From Rhexocercosporidium sp. MPI-PUGE-AT-0058 (taxonomy: Eukaryota; Ascomycota; Leotiomycetes; Helotiales), in NCBI GenBank assembly GCA_020746875.1, contig JAGTJL010000009.1, positions 1,364,001 to 1,428,000 of the forward strand: a stretch of 64,000 nt of DNA, written 5' to 3'. The stretch's first letter is position 1. Every line of letters begins with the position of its first letter. The notes beneath the pieces are model-generated. The model saw nothing but the letters and a program-made list of their open reading frames with translations. It made no database searches and was not told the DNA's origin. Positions 45,501 through 57,499 of this stretch are shown here, one piece after another. The position numbers and the translations under genes are program-made.

Positions 45501-47964
45501 CGGCTTTTGGTTGCTTGTGCTCCTGCGAAACATGTCGTGCTCTCATCCCCTTCCCCGGGAAGGCTGTTCCCATCGGGCGAATTCTTGGGGGTTGAGGCAT
45601 GAGGCGGGTTTGGGGAGAGGCACATGACCCTCTCCGAGGAGATGCGAAGTCGAGTATGAATAGCTTCATGCCGCAATTTGCGGGGTGCTTGATGATGAGA
45701 AGCTGCCTTACGCCCAGTACGCAGCTCAGCATGAAGATCCGGTTTTCAGAGGACCCGTGGTGGTTTCCCCGCACTTTGAATGTGTGATCACGCTATTGGA
45801 CGCCACGCCCTGCTCGTCGTCGTGATGTGAGTTCAGGTACTGATGAATCACTTGATTATTATTTTGTGCTGCATTGTAGCGGACGCTTATTTGTTATTGG
45901 ATGCTTGCTTGGAGTTGGCTGGATTCAATGGGATTTCGGAGTTGGATGCCGAGGTCGGAGGGGGCCGAAAGGTCAATTGGGCGCTGGAAGCTGGGGAGGT
46001 GCGTGCAGCACTTTGGTAGTAAGATGGCCATATATTAAAACTGTATTCCAGCTATGAATCCCGAGAAATCCAGATTCGGAGCCGATTATCCGGGTTGCCA
46101 ATCAGACACACGAAGCTTAACTGGTTGACTGGTTGACTGGACTTGCAGATAATTGTGGTGTGATCAGTATTTTGGTACTTACAGATGCTATCCACACGAA
46201 ACTCAAAGAGGGAGCAAGAGCGCCTTGTTCCTACTAGAAACTAAATCTCGGCACGGTGGGTGGGTAATGGGCATGAGCCGGATTGGCACTACTACTGGGG
46301 GGTTTTTTGGCGAAGAGTGGGTTTCTCATTGAGGAAATTTTGAGGTTTTTTTCTTCGAGTCATCCACCATCGTGAGATCCACTTCGAAAATGATGTGAGG
46401 CTTGGCGGCGGGTACCAATGGTTCTCCGTAAAGCCAAAGAAGGGGATGACTTCCGACCCTTTTGCTAGTGGAGCTGTAGCTGTAGCTGTGAGCTGGCATG
46501 AAATGAACGCGTTTGAGACTCAGACTTGGGTTTGTACTTTGTAGAGTCGCAGTGAGTTGTTGGGTTCATTGCCAGTTGTTACTGTTTGTGGGTACCCAAA
46601 CAACAATGTTTCTGTTGCTGGCTGGATAACCGAATTGGGCAGAGACGAGAGACGAGCGGCTTTCGTGATGCCAAGCGGATGCCGAACCCGATTAGCCAGC
46701 ACGCACTCTCCTCTCCACGAGTTCGAGTTGTAAGCTAGATCCTTGCCAGCTAGCCACTAGCCTTTTGACGTGTGCACAGTCAGAAATTGTGTGAGTTTCT
46801 AAGCCAAAGGATGAGTTAGTGTCGAGTAACAGCCGCTTCTTCTCAGCAGCATGCAGCTGAAAGCAGAAGTGGAAGAAAGGAGGGCGTTGTGACTTTCTCC
46901 CAAACCGACAATGATACTGGTACTTTAACCGATCATTTATATCCTCTTGTAATATTTCATGTCATAACCTCCAGGTGCTGTATTGCATTCCGTAGGTCAA
47001 TAACACGACAGCCTCCTCGCCTCTTCTCCCCTCTCCTTTTCGGCTCGCCTGTTCCTGAGCATAATCGAGACGAGACAAGCAAGGAGTCGCCATGAAAACA
47101 AGACCCATGACCCGCGAGCCCATGCAAACGTAATTCGAACCAGGGTGGAATGCAGCAAATGCACTGGCCAACTGATCCACCGCGCATACAGTCCAATTTT
47201 CTTCTTAGACCTTCTGACTTTGCCATCTGAGGACTGATGACATGACGCTTTCTCCGACCTGCTACCCGATGCCGTTTAGGTTGGCGGAAACACGACCCCG
47301 AAGCCCTGGCTAATGGGAGCGCGCCAGGAGAAAAAGTAAGAAAATCAAGAGTGGCCCAACATTTCACAGCGGCGGCGGGCTTTGACTTGGTGGAGCAGCC
47401 AGCCAGCCAGCCCTGCCTTGCCATGCCATGCCTTGCCCCTCTGATCGAGATCAGACAAAGTAGCTTCCCACATGCCCAAAGCCCAGCCAGCAACGAGCAC
47501 CACCAGTTGTTTGAACACCAAACGCCCAGCACCACGCTGCTTGACTCTCCTCACACCCGGTCCAGGCCAGACCATCCAGTGCCTTGGAGCCGTCACCGCT
47601 CCTGAAATGGTGACATCGTGACACATAATTGCAAGCCCGGGCGAAAAAAAATATAATAATAAGTGCCTGGTGCCCCGCATCGTGAGGAATGGCTTGGGTC
47701 CCAAACGTCAAACGCAGCTTATTACTAGAGAACAAAGAAAACTCTACTACCCTCATATCCTTCCTCACTTGTTTCTCCCATCTCACCCTTTACTTTATAC
47801 AGTATTCATTCAAAACCTTTCAATCCGCATTTCATCCCGACTCAAAGCAAAAGCCGTTGCGCCGCTATTCTAGAAGCCAGGAAGGGCTTTCCACTCTCGT
47901 CATAGCTGCAGGGGCGTTCTCTCCGCATTTTGGCGTGCAGTGCCTTAGCAAAAGTTCTCTCAAG
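42590..47964. other. Long gene-poor region
   Basis: 5.4 kb without a supported gene. It holds the upstream region of the 2EXR pseudogene, AT-rich spacer at about 43-44 kb, short direct repeats (GAGCCC at 44005, GACTGGTT at 46120) and, in the last kilobase, the CT-rich promoter and leader of the arrestin gene. Small frames found here have no recognisable domains. Confidence 0.45.
44003..44030. repeat. (CCCGAG)n hexamer repeat
   Basis: Four tandem hexamers. They encode Ser-Pro or Glu-Pro repeats in two frames, which explains the spurious ORFs across it. Confidence 0.85.
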
Positions 47965-49458
47965 ATGCCGCACCGGGTTACGACAGGAGTTGCAACCTTC
48001 TTTCGCTCTCACACAAATTCCTTTGATTTCTCTTCCGATTTGAAGAAAGGTCCAAAAGGCCCCAAGCGGTCAAGTAGCAGACCTTCCATTAAAGACCGAT
48101 CTCCCTCATCATCAGGATCCTCGCTTCACTCCGAAGACAACAGCATCAAGATGCCCAACAAACGCCTCTCTCTGGGTCTTCACTCCCCCAAAACCTCGCT
48201 CACCAAGATCCCACAACACCACAATGCATCACTCGATATGGTCATTGAGTCTCCTCCATTGGTATTCTATGGTGCTGCGACAGCAAGTTCTGGCGCATTG
48301 CTCTCTGGCCAACTTATTCTCCAAATAAACGAAGATTTCGTGTCATTCGACGACTTTAAGATGAAACTGGCAATCGAAGTCACAAGGAAGAAGCCGTTCC
48401 ACACCCACTGCGAAGAATGCGCGCACCAGAATACCGAATTGCAAAACTGGAAGCTCATGGAGGGGCCAGCGACCCTGCGACGAGGTGAGTCGCCAAGAAT
48501 CATCAGATCATCATGCGATCCTTGCTAACAGCCGACAGGCGAACACACATTCCCATTCAGCTTCCTCTTGCCAGGCCACTTGCCAGCGTCCATGAAAGGC
48601 TCCCTCGCGATAATCGAGTATGTCCTCCGAGCAACAGTCACGCCTAAGAATGGCGAACCCATCAACCTCAAGAAATCCCTCGACATCAAACGTGCCATCT
48701 GCCCCTCCGAGACACCCCGCAAATCCATCCGCATCTTCCCTCCCACGAACCTCACCGCGAACTGCGAGCTCCCCTCAGTCATCCACCCGATCGGTGAAAC
48801 CACCGTAACGATGCGAATCGACGGATCCGTGAAGAGGAACGCAGACACAAAGTCACAAACACAATGGAAATTAAAGAGGTTGAATTGGCGATTGGACGAG
48901 ACTCAGAAAGTCATCTCGCCCGCATGTCACAAACATGCTTTGAAGGCTGGAAACGACGAGGCGAAGAAGGGGATAGCCCACCAAGACGTCCGCACAATCG
49001 GACAGGAGGAGCTGAAGTCTGGATGGAAGTCGGATTACAGTACACCAGACGGAACGATCGAGTTGGAGTTCCCCATGTCGATCCGTGGCGACGCGAAGCC
49101 TATCTGCGATTTGAAGTCAGAGGATGGCACGGAGGTCTCGCACGTCCTGGTCGTGGAGATGATTGTAGCCGAGGAGTTCTGCCCTACGAATAGACCGAAC
49201 CAAACCACACCTACTGGCGCTGCGAGGGTTTTGAGGATGCATTTCAATACCACGCTGACGCAACGGGCGGGTATGGGTATTTCTTGGGATGAGGAGCAGC
49301 CACCTCTTTACGAGAACGTCCCGGCTAGTCCTCCTGGATATGGCGGATTTGTTGACGACTACATGGGCTCACCCATCCCGGATTACGAAGACTTGGAACC
49401 TCTTGACACTATCTCAGAGTCACCTCTTGCTACTGCGACTTCATCTTCACACATCTGA
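47965..49458 (+). CDS. Arrestin-related trafficking adaptor, Art1/LDB19-like (2 exons)
   Basis: Adaptor that recruits the Rsp5/Nedd4 ubiquitin ligase to plasma-membrane transporters for endocytosis. Exons 47965-48484 and 48539-49458, intron 54 bp, product 479 residues. A Ser-rich N-terminal stretch precedes the arrestin-like beta-sandwich (MVIESPPLVFYGAATASSGA, LSGQLILQINEDF) and the conserved block HTFPFSFLLPGHLPASMKGS just after the splice. The second half has the paired block ELEFPMSIRGDAKP and SHVLVVEMIVAEE. The tail carries two PPxY motifs, PPLY and PPGY, that would bind WW domains of Rsp5, followed by an acidic DYEDLEPLD. It is longer in the N-terminal direction only if a non-ATG start were used. 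Likely cytosolic and membrane-associated. Confidence 0.88.
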
Positions 49459-51591
49459 GCGACTATTATTGTCAATACAGACGCTATCTTCAAAGCGGCA
49501 TTTTCTTTTCTTTCACTATTTTTACCAGAAAGCATGAGCGACTTGGCTTTGTCTTTTTCAACATATCAGCACTGGGTTGGTTTTTGGTGGATATACCCCT
49601 GATCACAGCATTGGAAGAACTGGATTTTTTTTTCGTAGGTACGGCGTACTGGGAATGGAAAGGACATGTGGAAAGCAAATGGGATTTGGGACATGGTTTT
49701 ACACTCTCCTCTTGGGTGTGTTTTGAGCATGGCGTTTGCATGGACCGGGATGGGATGGGAACACAGCCCAGTACGCACCTCTTGTATAGGTCGCGATGAG
49801 TGGCATTAGTAGCATATCCTTGGATACTGTCCTTGGTAAATAGTTAATTCGAAGAACAACATTCTCAAGAAGGCCAGGTTCTTGTTTTGCTTTGCAAGTG
49901 ACTTAATCTGAATTGGCTGGAGCTCTACATGGGCGGTTTGCGTGGATGAATCGATCAAGTATGAATGTTGCAATCGATTTGAAAAACATCAAATACAGAC
50001 GAGAGAGGGGGGTGAGAGGGGTGAGTTTATTCCCCACCAGCTTGGAAATTCATCCACTCAAGTTTCTCGAGCAGTGCCTAAGTATGTTATCTACGGAGAC
50101 TCCCTGCCGAATATATCCTTACAAGTACTGAACTCCAGACACAACATAAGAGTTCTGCCGATACCAATTCTTTAGGAAAAAGTTCAGTGCATGGTTCTCG
50201 GAGTATTTATTTTCTTATCTGGGGATCCGGGAGAGTAAAGATGCTGGTGGACGATGCTTGGCTGGGGAGTCATGTGAGGAACCGGGGGAAGGTTCAGGGG
50301 TAAATTAACACAGGACGACGAACTTTGGCGTTAGGGTGGATAGTGAGTCCAAGTTGACGATGGGTAAGCCACTGCTAAGTCTCTGCTGATGCTAGAAGCT
50401 GCAGGTTCGCTGTCTTAGATCGAGCTGTTGCAATGCTGACTTTGATGAAGCGTTGTTGTTGGTGTTGAGATGCTTACATGGGATGATACTTTGAATTTAG
50501 CTTTGCCTCTGCCTTTTTGGTTCTTGTGGCTCTGTATAGTTAACTGGCTGGCGCAGCTAGGATTTTTTTGGATGATGTTATCGAGTGAAGGTAGATTGCT
50601 TCGGCGAGATTTTCCACTTCTCAGTAGTTGTTCAGCAGTCGTCCAGATGGGTATTTGGACCATGCTTTATAAAAAAAAGAGGTTCTATGATGAATCTTGA
50701 ATTCATTCGAAGAATCATCCCAACTCCTAGGGATCTGAAGCTTATGGCCACATCATATAGTGAATCTAATGGTCCAGGCTGGGTAGTGAGTGTCTTCCTG
50801 CCTGCCCGATTTGACTCCGTCACGTTTGATAAGCGAGATGCGCCTTCCTTCACAGTATTTACTTCTACGTCAACACCAAATCTCGACGTTCAACTTCCTT
50901 TCAGCCATCCACCTTTTCTTCCGCATCGAAGTCGAAGAAGCCCTCTTCTTCCACTCTCACAAGTCCAAGTGTACAACAGATACACATCCTCAGTTCGAGG
51001 TCCTCAACTCTGGGCTTCACCGGAGGGAACGAAAGGTCTTCAGTCACATCACACGCGCCGACGCGTTGCCACTCTTTACATCGACACCCACTCGCAACAA
51101 AATACCTAGATAGCCTCAATTGCTACGTCTCACCTCGAAACTCCAGTGCCAATCTCTCAAGGCTGAAGCGCAGCTGCCCCAAGCGTTCTCCAAATCACCA
51201 TCAACTTCAGGGTCAGAACACCTGGAAGTTGCGCAGAGACAACTATCCTCAGCAGACTGTCATTCGAGTAGAGGTAAGCTGTAATCAATGGAGATGAGAT
51301 AGCAGAAACTCACGATTTCTAGCACGCATTCACACCTCTTCCAACGCGAAGGCCACTCCTTCTCTAAAGAGATACCGAACTCCAACTTCCCTCCCAAAAG
51401 ACCCGTCTACTTTCTCCTACACAGTCTTTTATAGAAGAGCAGTGCCTCGATTCCTGTCCTTCTTAGTCTACTCTAGATATTTAGCAATTCTGGTGAGTCT
51501 CTAGCCGTGCCGTGGTATTGTGACCGTCTTCCACTTGGTCACCGACCCGCTTGATCTTCTTCTTACATCTGATCAGTACTTCTACAACATC
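49459..51591. other. Intergenic region upstream of the plus-strand 2EXR array
   Basis: 2.1 kb. Contains the arrestin 3' flank and, from about 50.8 kb, a pyrimidine-rich stretch that is probably leader and promoter of the first plus-strand 2EXR gene. No gene seen. Confidence 0.45.
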
Positions 51592-52323
51592 ATGCCACCC
51601 TCGAAATCCAAGACCATGTCGCCAGCTAAGGCTTCAACTCGGTCGAAAGCCAAAGCACCCATCACCATCGACAGTGAGAACGCCTCGACCCCCCTGCTGG
51701 TATTCACGCTCTTCTCAAAGTTGCCCGGAGAGTTGCAGCTCATGGTCTGGGGGAATTCCCACTTCCCTCGTATCGTCACTCTCAAGCCGTCCAAAGCCCA
51801 ATTGCCACCTCTCCTCCACGCTTGTTCCGACTCTCGCAAAGAGTGTATCAAGGCTGGTTATCAACTCTGGATCAGAGATATGAAGACGGGGTTTGTCATG
51901 AGTCCATGGAAAGACATACTCTTCCTCGACAAAACCTCGTTCTCCGAGTCTATGAGCTACCACATCAATTCTTTCCATACCATTCGCTGCAGACAGGTCA
52001 AGCTTAAGATGTTGGAGCCAATTGAAAGACTCGCCTTCAGTGTTCTGGAGGTTATGGAGATCTGGCGAACTCAGTGCTTCCATTGCTTCTTAACGAACAA
52101 GGTAGCTGAAGTGTTCCCCAACCTAAAGGAGTTGATCGTTATCCTTCGTCCTGGTCCTCTCGGTGCCGATCACGATGATTTATACGAGGTCAAGGATTGT
52201 GCGTCTCCGTACCTGAAGGGCGCCATCGTGGATGTTCAAAACTCCTTTAAGAATGCTCAGAATGAAGGTTCATGTAAGGATGTTCAGCTGAAGATGATGC
52301 GAGTGGAGCATTGGACTACCTAA
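51592..52323 (+). CDS. 2EXR-domain protein D
   Basis: Single-exon ORF of 243 residues from the ATG at 51592; upstream the frame has only a GTG. A basic Ser/Thr/Lys N-terminus (MPPSKSKTMSPAKASTRSK) precedes the core: FTLFSKLPGELQLMVWGNS, PLLHACSDSRKECIKAGYQ and KDILFLDKTSF, the three blocks that define the domain. The usual EVFPNLKELIVIL segment follows near residue 175. Unlike the neighbours it has no intron in the coding part. It is the first of four head-to-tail plus-strand copies. Molecular function unknown. Confidence 0.85.
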   Translation: MPPSKSKTMSPAKASTRSKAKAPITIDSENASTPLLVFTLFSKLPGELQLMVWGNSHFPRIVTLKPSKAQLPPLLHACSDSRKECIKAGYQLWIRDMKTGFVMSPWKDILFLDKTSFSESMSYHINSFHTIRCRQVKLKMLEPIERLAFSVLEVMEIWRTQCFHCFLTNKVAEVFPNLKELIVILRPGPLGADHDDLYEVKDCASPYLKGAIVDVQNSFKNAQNEGSCKDVQLKMMRVEHWTT

Positions 52324-53176
52324 GGTGGTGGTGATGCGCGCCAGGAATACTGTTTGCGAGAAGTCGGGCTTATGGATGGGGAGATGCGATGATTATGACA
52401 TTATGGTGGATTATAGAAGTGTTTTCATTTTTGCTGCGCTGGCATTTATTTGCATTGGATTGGGGCGGAATGATGGCTGTCATATTATGTCTATGATGGT
52501 AGAGTATGCACCTTAAGAGTATCAGCGATTAGGGACTTCGTAGATCTTTGCAATGGACTATGTAAAAATACCTTTCTGGCCAGCCTTTGACCCAATTCTA
52601 TTGCCAAAAAAGGTAAGACTAATCTAAGGATGAGTCGTTCTTGAAATGTGGCACGCATTGCGACAATGGTCCAAGGAGAGTATTGTAAGGCCAATTACTT
52701 AGCATTCCATGCCTGTCTCTACTAGCTAAGAGAGGAATTCGAAAGGGAACTCCATTAAGGCTCCAACTCTTAGGCAGCTATCTTATCAAAGGTTGTGGAG
52801 CGCCTATACTCGCGTAAACAAAACTTCACTCTCGAGCGGCTTCTCTCCACCAACGTCAACGTCAACACCAACATCAAGACCGACGAGTCAGTATCTCCTC
52901 ATCGATTCAAACAACACCACTAATAGATGATTGCTTGCACCTCTCATTTATACTAGCTTGAACTTCCTCGAGCGTCTGGACTGTTTCTTGTACGAGACTC
53001 CCTGTCGCTACGGTCGCGGTTGTCAAAGAGAGTGAGAAGATCGAATGACTGTGAGTATTGGTTCAACATCCGTCTCAATATACCAGCTAACATAACAAAT
53101 GGCAGCAGTAAGTCTACAGTCAGACATTACGTCAGAGAAGCTTCGAAAACTTATAACAAACATCTCCACCTCCAAG
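52324..53176. other. Intergenic region between 2EXR genes D and E
   Basis: About 850 bp of 3' flank and upstream leader. A CGTCAA/CATCAA repeat-like stretch lies at 52850-52880. No gene seen. Confidence 0.45.
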
Positions 53177-54370
53177 ATGTCTAGATCGGCAGGTTCGAGT
53201 TCAGGCTTTAAAATGGAAGGTGCGACCGCAGGTTCTGGTACATATCCTCACCCTTCTCTACTCCATTTCTTTCAGCTACGAGACATATTCTAATAATAGA
53301 GCAGTATCTATCAGCTCAATGGGCTCAATCGTCCTCTTTCAAGGTGCTTGCAACAAGAACGGCATCAAGCTATCTGTATCCTCCAGCTCTGACACCCCAT
53401 CCATCCATCTCACACCCCCAGGAACGCCACACAAGCCACACTTCAAGAACTTCACACCTTCGAAGCTTCGATTCTATAACAATCTCCCTACTAATCTTGA
53501 TGGCCTTGCCACCGAGTTTGCGAGTCTGAAGGTTGAGGTTAAGAAGCTGACTGAGTTTCCTATCTTCGGCCGCTTGCCGGTTGGCATCAGAAGAACGATT
53601 TGGAGATGGGCTATGAGAGCTGTCGCTGCTCGCACTGTTCTCATTCAACCTTATCACACGAGCCATCCTGAGCTTGCTGATGTTTGTATGGAAGCTCGGA
53701 TTGTCTTCTTGGAGGAGTATGGCATGCGTCATAGTCGTCAGGTTGGTCGTATGGTGAGTACTCAGCCCAAATCAGCCTCTACCTCAATCAACTTCATCGC
53801 ACGTCTCAGAACTTAATATCTGATATAGCTTTGAAGGAAGATCTTCGAACTTGGTGAAAAACAAGGCTAACCATCTCACAGTCCGGCTTCTCCATGTCAA
53901 TCAGCTACGATAAGGACCTACTCTACCTCAACCGCCGCTTCAGCCTCAACCCCAAGCAGCCATATGTCACTCCACTCCATGAGACTGCTATCACGTACAA
54001 AGACTGGTTGAAGCCCGTCCAGCAGCTCGCCATCAACCTGAAAGACACCCAATTCCTCATGCCACGAGCATGGGGCTACAACTTGAACACTCACATCCGT
54101 GACTCGAAGTTATGGGAGATAATCAGTACTCACTGCCCAGAGCTCCGTCTGCTTTGCATCGTCGATGATGAGGCTGTTGAGCTGGGAACTCAGGGAGATT
54201 TGCTCAGTGGTGTTGGTGTCCAGCCAAACCGCTCGTATGCCTGGAATATTCGCTGGTTCAGCTTCTGTATGGGCTTGAGGGCTGCGAAGATGAGACGCCT
54301 TGTGCGCCAGGATCTGGTCTTGAAGGCGATGGATGCTGATAAGGTCGTTCCACAGAAGTTGCCGATTTAG
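53177..54370 (+). CDS. 2EXR-domain protein E (3 exons)
   Basis: Exons 53177-53237, 53305-53753 and 53882-54370 give 332 residues. The first intron (donor GTACAT, TTCTAAT branch) is less certain, and the ATG at 53319 would be the fallback start. The second intron joins RQVGRM to SGFSMSISYDKDLLYLNRRF in frame. The domain begins with a variant core (EFPIFGRLPVGIRRTIWRWA) and retains ELADVCMEARIVFLEEYGM. The C-terminal half has TPLHETAITYKDWLKPVQQL and the HCPELRLLCIVDD block shared with gene F. Function unknown. Confidence 0.8.
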
Positions 54371-55145
54371 GTGGGGAGAGAGACGCGGTATCTGGATGTG
54401 CTGGTTGGGACCTTTCTTGATCGTTTTGCTTGGTATTTGCGGCTTCTATATGGTGGAAGTTTCAAGGGGAGGTTGTGTGCGTACGTTCGTTGTGGTATCC
54501 TAGGAGTGCGATGGGGAAGGAAGGAAGGGAGGGAGGGTATATCTGGATGTGCAGCGTGCGAGCTTACCTGATTCTTTCGCTTGGTATTTGCAACTCCTAT
54601 AAAAGATTCTAGGGGAGTTTTCTTGCATTCGTTATGGAAGACTTTTAAGGGCTATGGTGAGGGGAAGGAAGGGGCAAATGCGGTCATCTGGAAGTACGTG
54701 CAGTTCAGGAGTTCGGATTCTTCTCTTCTGCCTGGCATTCGCGACATCTAAGGAAGGCATGCATTGATTATTTGTAGTAAACTAATGCTAATGAAATTGA
54801 GAATGAACTTCATCTGATCTGCTCATCTGACCTTTGATTCTGCTCGTCCAAGATGTAGAGGTGAATAGGGGCATCCTCGCTTAAGTACCACTAGCGCGGT
54901 TTTGGATACACAAGGCTCCCTGCGACGAGGCTCTCCTCCTCGTTCCCCACCCATCTACGACAATAACAAGAAGTTTCTATGTGATAGGCTAGATCTTTCC
55001 ATTGTGCTTCAACTCCTCCGCTAACGGTCTTGTCAGGACTACATACTGGCTTCTACGACTTGCGACGTTCATCATCTCAACTCGGCGCGCCCTTCAAATA
55101 CTTTCGCATTCAGAACCAGTACTTCAACTTCGTTCCCTCGCAATC
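54371..55145. other. Intergenic region between 2EXR genes E and F
   Basis: About 775 bp. Purine-rich just after gene E (GGAAGGAAGGGAGGGAGGG near 54520), then the leader of gene F. No gene seen. Confidence 0.45.
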
Positions 55146-56391
55146 ATGAACGACCTTTCAGAGATCTCAATATCCGCTGCTACTTATTCTGCAGTCATGG
55201 AGGAGCAAGTCGAGAAATCGAGTCGGTCGGGTGGAGAGGCAGATTCTGCTGCCATCGACGCTGGCAATGGCTGTGCTCCTACTCTTGTATAAGCGCCTTT
55301 CTCCATACTTGAGTTCACAGGTCATAGAGGTTGCAGAGGTTATACTAACTCTCATCAACTAGGCTTCTGAAAAGCTTCTTGCTACGATCAAGCCAACTAC
55401 GCAAATTGCTCTTACTGGCGCTCCGGCTTCATCCCCAACAAACACCTTCACGACCTTCATTCCCCTCACTTCCTTCAAATACTTCCCCAAACTTCCCTAC
55501 GAGCTCCGCCGCATGATCTTCATCATCGCAATCGAGGACTCCCTCCCCCGCATCCTCGCCATCCAGCCCCAATACCGCGACCACCCCAGCCTCATCCAAA
55601 TCAACCACGAAGCCCGCGACGCCTGCGCAAAGTACTACCACTACTGCGCCAGCAAGCAACGTACCAAGCTCTTCCGCTTCTTCATCGACTACCAGAAAGA
55701 CATCCTCTACCTCAACCACCCATTCACCCTCCTTGGCGGAAAATGCCAGCTCAGCCCCCTCCAAGCCACCCACTCCATCTACCCGGAGTTCCTCGAGCTC
55801 ATCGAAACCCTCGCTATGAACCTCAAGGAAGTGCGTAACCTCTCCGGCAACCATCGCGGCAAGAACACCATCTGGAACATGCTGAACCGCTGGTGCCCTA
55901 AACTCAAGGAGCTCAAGATCGTGGTCAATAACTTCCCGATGAATGGCCTGTTTCTTGATTTCTTGCCCATCAAGACGGCGAAGCAGTATGCGCAGATGAT
56001 TCCGAAGAATAAGCAGGAGGTGGTGGAGGAGGTTAGTATGGGGTTTAAGAAGGCGAGGAAGGAGGGTGGGATTTTGATGGAGCTGAAGATGAGATTGGTG
56101 GTCGTGGATGAGAATGCTAGGAAGGTGAAGACGAAGAAGGAGAGGGCTTTGATTGCAGAGGCGCGGAAGAAAGCTAATGCTAAGGTTGATGGGGTTGCGG
56201 AGGTTGATGGACTTGTTGTTCAGAACGGTGCTGGTGCTGGTAGTGCGGGCAAGGGTTTCTCGAATGCGGCCAAGAAGCACAAGGTCTTTAAGAAGACCAA
56301 GCCGCCATGCAAGAAGAAGGGTTCGGATGCGAAGTTGAGATTGGCAAAAGCTATTAAGGCTGGCAAGAAGGCATCAGGCAAGGGAAATTAG
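55146..56391 (+). CDS. 2EXR-domain protein F with Lys-rich tail (2 exons)
   Basis: Exons 55146-55286 and 55363-56391, intron 76 bp, product 389 residues. The acidic, Ser-rich N-terminus is followed by the core FKYFPKLPYELRRMIFIIAI, LIQINHEARDACAKYYHYC and KDILYLNHPFTL. The conserved WCPKLKELKIVVNNF block follows. The last 90 residues are basic and end in repeated Lys clusters (KKHKVFKKTKPPCKKKGS), which could serve for nuclear localisation or nucleic-acid binding; the other copies lack this tail. Codon usage changes sharply near 55980, from C-ending codons to G- and T-ending ones. Closest in layout to gene E. Confidence 0.88.
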
Positions 56392-57499
56392 TAGGAGGTT
56401 TGGCTTGGCTTCCACTTTATTCTTCATGTCGTTCTCTGATTTGAGAATCTGCAATAGCGGACGAGGACTTGCCTTTTGTACGGATACTTTGGCACTGTCT
56501 TCCAAGATAGGATAGATAGAAAGAAAGGTTCATGTTTCTAAAATGTGCTTTGGGGGTGTAGTCTTTGATACGTGTTCTACCAGCTAGTAATCCTCTCCGA
56601 ACGGTTTAATGCAGGCATTGATATCATATGACTACTCTTCAAAATCGCATCAACAGTGCTAGGACGAGGAATCCGTATCATCAGTAGGTTTCAATCCAGC
56701 TGGGTATGTTCGGGATAAAGACTTTCTTGAGAAGAGAAGTATTCTCCATTCCATCTCCTGGTATGTCACCTAATTTTTTGCAAAGCCATAAGAATATGTA
56801 AATTTGGAAGGTGCATACCGAGAGCACACTTTTTATAAGCTAGATTCCGTTCTGTTCTAGAACTCGTGTGCCCTTAATATCTTTGCCGTAATGCGTTTGA
56901 AGGCCAGACTTCTGAAGAAATGAGAAGACCAATGGGTACTGCAGTGCCTTTCCCCGTACGACTACTAGACAGAGGGTATAATTTCTGGCTGTTACTTGAC
57001 AAAACCCAGGATCTTCTAGAAGCGACTCTGCCTATTTGTTGTACTGTGTTGGAGTTCATCACGACATGTATGTTACCAGAAGGCCTGAATATATACAGTA
57101 AAGATTAGTAGGTGGGACGCACGTAGCCTTACTTTGTAGGTACTAAAATATTTGCACGTTGTCGAGTGTCTTGATCCTGAGACTCGGTCTGATCTCTGAA
57201 TTTACCCTAATGAAATCAAGGATGAGTTCAGTTTTGTTTAGCTGGTGATGCGAAGCGGTTTTGTCAACGAATTCACCAACGATTTCACCTTCTCAAGGCT
57301 CCTTCAATCAATACCCATTCTTCTCTTCTGTCAACCGCACCTCCAAGCCGCAACCACTATCGACGACATCAAAACCAGGCAAGACCAGCCTTCGAGGCGT
57401 CAGCTTTGTTCTTGATTGTTTCAAGACAGGCCCATTTTGTCACTTCGAACACCACAGAAAATAGTTCTGAAAGCCGACAAGGCAATTTCCACCGCAAAC
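56392..57499. other. Intergenic region between 2EXR genes F and G
   Basis: 1.1 kb of AT-richer spacer. The last 200 bp are the CT-rich leader of gene G. No gene seen. Confidence 0.45.

Noticed and set aside
46957..47535. 192-codon minus-strand ORF
   Set aside because: Trp/Cys/Gly-rich product typical of noncoding GC-rich sequence, in the promoter side of the arrestin gene.
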